Below, one piece after another: positions 62,360 to 64,000 of a DNA stretch of 64,000 bases. This stretch comes from Ancylobacter defluvii. GTDB lineage: Bacteria > Pseudomonadota > Alphaproteobacteria > Rhizobiales > Xanthobacteraceae. The notes beneath the pieces are model-generated. The model ran no database searches, had not been told where the DNA came from, and saw only the letters and a program-made list of their open reading frames with translations. A program made the position numbers and the translations under genes. Where the stretch lies: NCBI RefSeq assembly GCF_018390605.1, contig NZ_JAHBGD010000027.1:124001-188000 (forward strand), in the 5' to 3' direction. Position 1 is the first letter of the stretch. The number at the start of each line of letters is the position of its first letter.

Positions 62360-63082
62360 ATGAATCTCTCCTACTTCATGCGAGAGCGCACGGCGCTGAT
62401 CCGCCTGTTCTACGGCAAGGGCCGCCTGCCGTTCGAGCAGATGCAGCGCGAGATAGAGGACGAGGTGCCGCCCTGGGACCCGCCCCCCGTTTAATCCGGA
62501 CACCGACAGCGCCGAGCCACCGTTCGTCGAGGAATTCATGCAGGCCGAGCACGTGAAGGAGCTCGTTGGGCTCTTCGCCGTCTCGCTTCTCGCCGATACC
62601 CTCAAGGGTTACTTCGAGGAGCTGGAACGCGATCTCGGCATTGAGTTCAAGGATGACAAGGCGCGGCGCGCCCACTTCAAGGTCGGGTGGGTCGAGGGTA
62701 ATCGACAGATCATTGAGCACGTGATGAGAGAGGCATATGCGACGTGTAATGTGCGCTTCGACCTCATCGAGTAGGTCGTGCTCGCTCGCAACGACTTCAC
62801 CCACAACACCGATTTCGTTATCTTCCAAGCCAAGCATAACAACAGACGCTGCTCAAGCACCGCAACCCGTTCGTCGTCGGCCCCGATCACAAGGAGCATA
62901 CTGACGAGGACGCCCTGGATCTCGAGGAGACGCCGCCTTGGTGGGGCGGGCCGAAGATCGAGATCAGCGAGGAGAAGCTGATGACCGCGATCACGGAGGT
63001 CGAGAAGCTCGCCGACTGGGTTCAAGCTAACGAGAAGGTCATGTGGGACTGGCAACATCGAGGCGCTGTCCAGAGGGATTAG
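62360..63082 (+). pseudogene. HEPN-type protein, disrupted by three lesions
   Basis: The ATG at 62360 adjoins the nuclease stop. The intact ancestor would read SYFMRERTALIRLFYGKGRL, then HVKELVGLFAVSLLADTLKG and WVEGNRQIIEHVMREAY, followed by VVLARNDFTHN with the HEPN motif R-N-x3-H, and end in EVEKLADWVQANEK near 63082. Three lesions break it: an extra C in the C-run at 62482-62487 (early TAA at 62491), a TAG at 62772 where Gln is expected, and two extra bases near 62850. This looks like an abortive-infection-type RNase gene that has been inactivated. Confidence 0.78.
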
Positions 63083-63365
63083 CGCTGACGTTCTTGACGC
63101 TCCCAATATACATGGCTGCAGTGAAATGCCTCCTTCAGCGGCCATTCAAAACGTGGCCAGAGGGCGAGCGCCCAGAAGCTTAGATCGTCACCTTCTGGGG
63201 CAAAGCGGTCGATTAAATCTCCTAAGCCGCCCGTCTGCTATTCAAATTATGCCGTTCTCGCTTCGGAGCTCCACGTACCGCTACTGCGGTGTCTGCATAC
63301 GTCGAACTTCGGATCGCGTTTGACGCTGCGCTGCACACATGCTCATCGAGCGAGTACACCTTTCG

Positions 63366-64000
63366 TCACGGGCTGATTAACCAGGCCGCCTTCGCTGCAC
63401 CGCCGCGCTGAACGTATTCCAAGCCAAACGCCATTAGATCCGCGAGATGCTCATCAATCTGGGACTGGGCGATTCCGGGCTGCACGCCATAGATCGCAAA
63501 GGTGAGCTTATCGGGGGCAGTATCCTGAAGCGCCTTCTGGATCACGGTCAAGTCGCCGACGATGAATTTCGACGGAGTGACGTGGCGGGTCAGGTGCGTC
63601 CTGTGCTCGACATGCTCCCGCAAAACGATCGGATCGCAATAGGCGACCGACTTCAGGACCTGCCCGGCAACTTCGTAGACGTCGCCTACGCGACCGCCTG
63701 ACGGTTGGCCGCCGGCGCCTTTGCAGTGATAGAGTGAAATCTGGACGTGTTCGCCGTTCTGGCGGACCGCTATGTAGTCAGCTGCCTCCCCACTACGGTG
63801 ATCGTATAGCAGAGCCGTGAGCCCATCGGCCGCGAGGAGATGCTTCTCGAGTTGCTGGTGAACCGTGAGTTCGCCCCCGCTCTTGGTCGTGTCATATTCA
63901 ATGCCAATCGCGCACCCGGTCCAATCCAGCGTCGACGTGTCGTCGTCGGACAGCTTGTTGATCGTCACGCTCGGGGGGCTGATGAGGTTCACGCCCTGGA
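63366..64000 (-). CDS. C-terminal part of a DEAD/DEAH helicase-type protein (5' end outside window)
   Basis: The minus-strand frame enters at the window end (codons before 63992 are open: Q-G-V-N) and stops at 63366. Its 210 residues (CAIGIEYDTTKSGGELTVHQ, LLYDHRSGEAADYIAVRQNG, SLYHCKGAGG, GDVYEVAGQVLKSVAYCDP) match, from memory, the C-terminal domain of long helicase-like proteins found in defence islands. The acidic D in EAADYIA with the later K in YHCKG could be the D...K core of a PD-(D/E)xK-type nuclease fold. The helicase motifs would lie beyond the window, so the assignment is tentative. Confidence 0.55.
   Translation of the reverse strand, partial: QGVNLISPPSVTINKLSDDDTSTLDWTGCAIGIEYDTTKSGGELTVHQQLEKHLLAADGLTALLYDHRSGEAADYIAVRQNGEHVQISLYHCKGAGGQPSGGRVGDVYEVAGQVLKSVAYCDPIVLREHVEHRTHLTRHVTPSKFIVGDLTVIQKALQDTAPDKLTFAIYGVQPGIAQSQIDEHLADLMAFGLEYVQRGGAAKAAWLISP

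Noticed and set aside
1..64000. CRISPR arrays, complete tRNA or rRNA genes, repABC, trb genes
   Set aside because: I looked for repeated spacer-like units, cloverleaf sequences and the corresponding proteins and found none. Only the partial tRNA-Arg at 25295 was seen.

Overview
The window is G+C-rich DNA from an alphaproteobacterium, most likely of the Hyphomicrobiales (rhizobia and relatives). The evidence is the Ti-plasmid-type tra genes (traB-traF-traA divergent from traC-traD-traG) with a Ti-like oriT between them, a D-tartrate dehydratase whose active-site residues match the Bradyrhizobium enzyme, DUF736/ArdC/WGR accessory genes, and a DUF3363 relaxase. Much of it reads as a mosaic of integrated mobile DNA. 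I see no complete tRNA, no rRNA, no CRISPR array and no repABC replication genes.

Region 1 (1-12.4 kb) is a compact, mostly plus-strand cluster that looks like an electrophile/redox stress and detoxification locus: two LysR regulators and an AraC regulator, three short-chain dehydrogenases, a flavin-reductase-like protein, an antibiotic-biosynthesis-monooxygenase-fold protein, a Na+/H+ antiporter, DoxX, pirin, an NADP-binding reductase, a SnoaL-like protein, and two proteins with an Atu4866 domain. One of those two is fused to an amidohydrolase shell that lacks its catalytic barrel. Region 2 (12.4-25.4 kb) is mobile DNA: a Tat-exported hypothetical protein and an XRE regulator, a DUF3363 relaxase, a Tat-exported aspartoacylase-like hydrolase, a truncated tyrosine recombinase, a two-gene Septu-like defence pair (ATPase plus HNH nuclease, ATGA overlap), and a large serine recombinase whose 3' end runs into the 3' half of a tRNA-Arg, a probable attachment site. 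Region 3 (25.4-36.5 kb) is the conjugation module traBFA-oriT-traCDG. It is followed by WGR, DUF736, a relBE module with a broken toxin, and ardC. No trb mating-pair genes are present here.

Region 4 (36.5-48.8 kb) is a tartrate catabolic island between a frameshifted IS110 transposase and a decayed serine recombinase: LysR, D-tartrate dehydratase, an internally deleted malic enzyme, an FAH-family hydratase, a tartrate/malate dehydrogenase and a tripartite tricarboxylate transporter (TctC, TctB, TctA). Region 5 (48.9-57.6 kb) is a seven-gene minus-strand operon (aminotransferase, MFS transporter, FAD amine/amino-acid oxidase, 2-hydroxyacid dehydrogenase, ABC binding protein, permease, ATPase), divergent from a LacI-type regulator with two palindromic operators between them. 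It probably takes up and breaks down an unidentified amino compound.

Region 6 (57.6-64 kb) is a decaying accessory/defence island: a relaxase C-terminal remnant, a secreted alpha/beta hydrolase, a TIGR02391 fragment, a Swt1-like HEPN protein, a winged-helix-like protein followed by a PUA/EVE-like plus GIY-YIG fusion protein, a HEPN-type pseudogene with three lesions, and the C-terminus of a helicase-type protein cut by the window edge. The best candidates for uncharacterised biology are the wHTH + PUA-GIY-YIG pair (61.06-62.36 kb) with its promoter palindrome, and the Septu-like pair with its unusual N-terminal domain.
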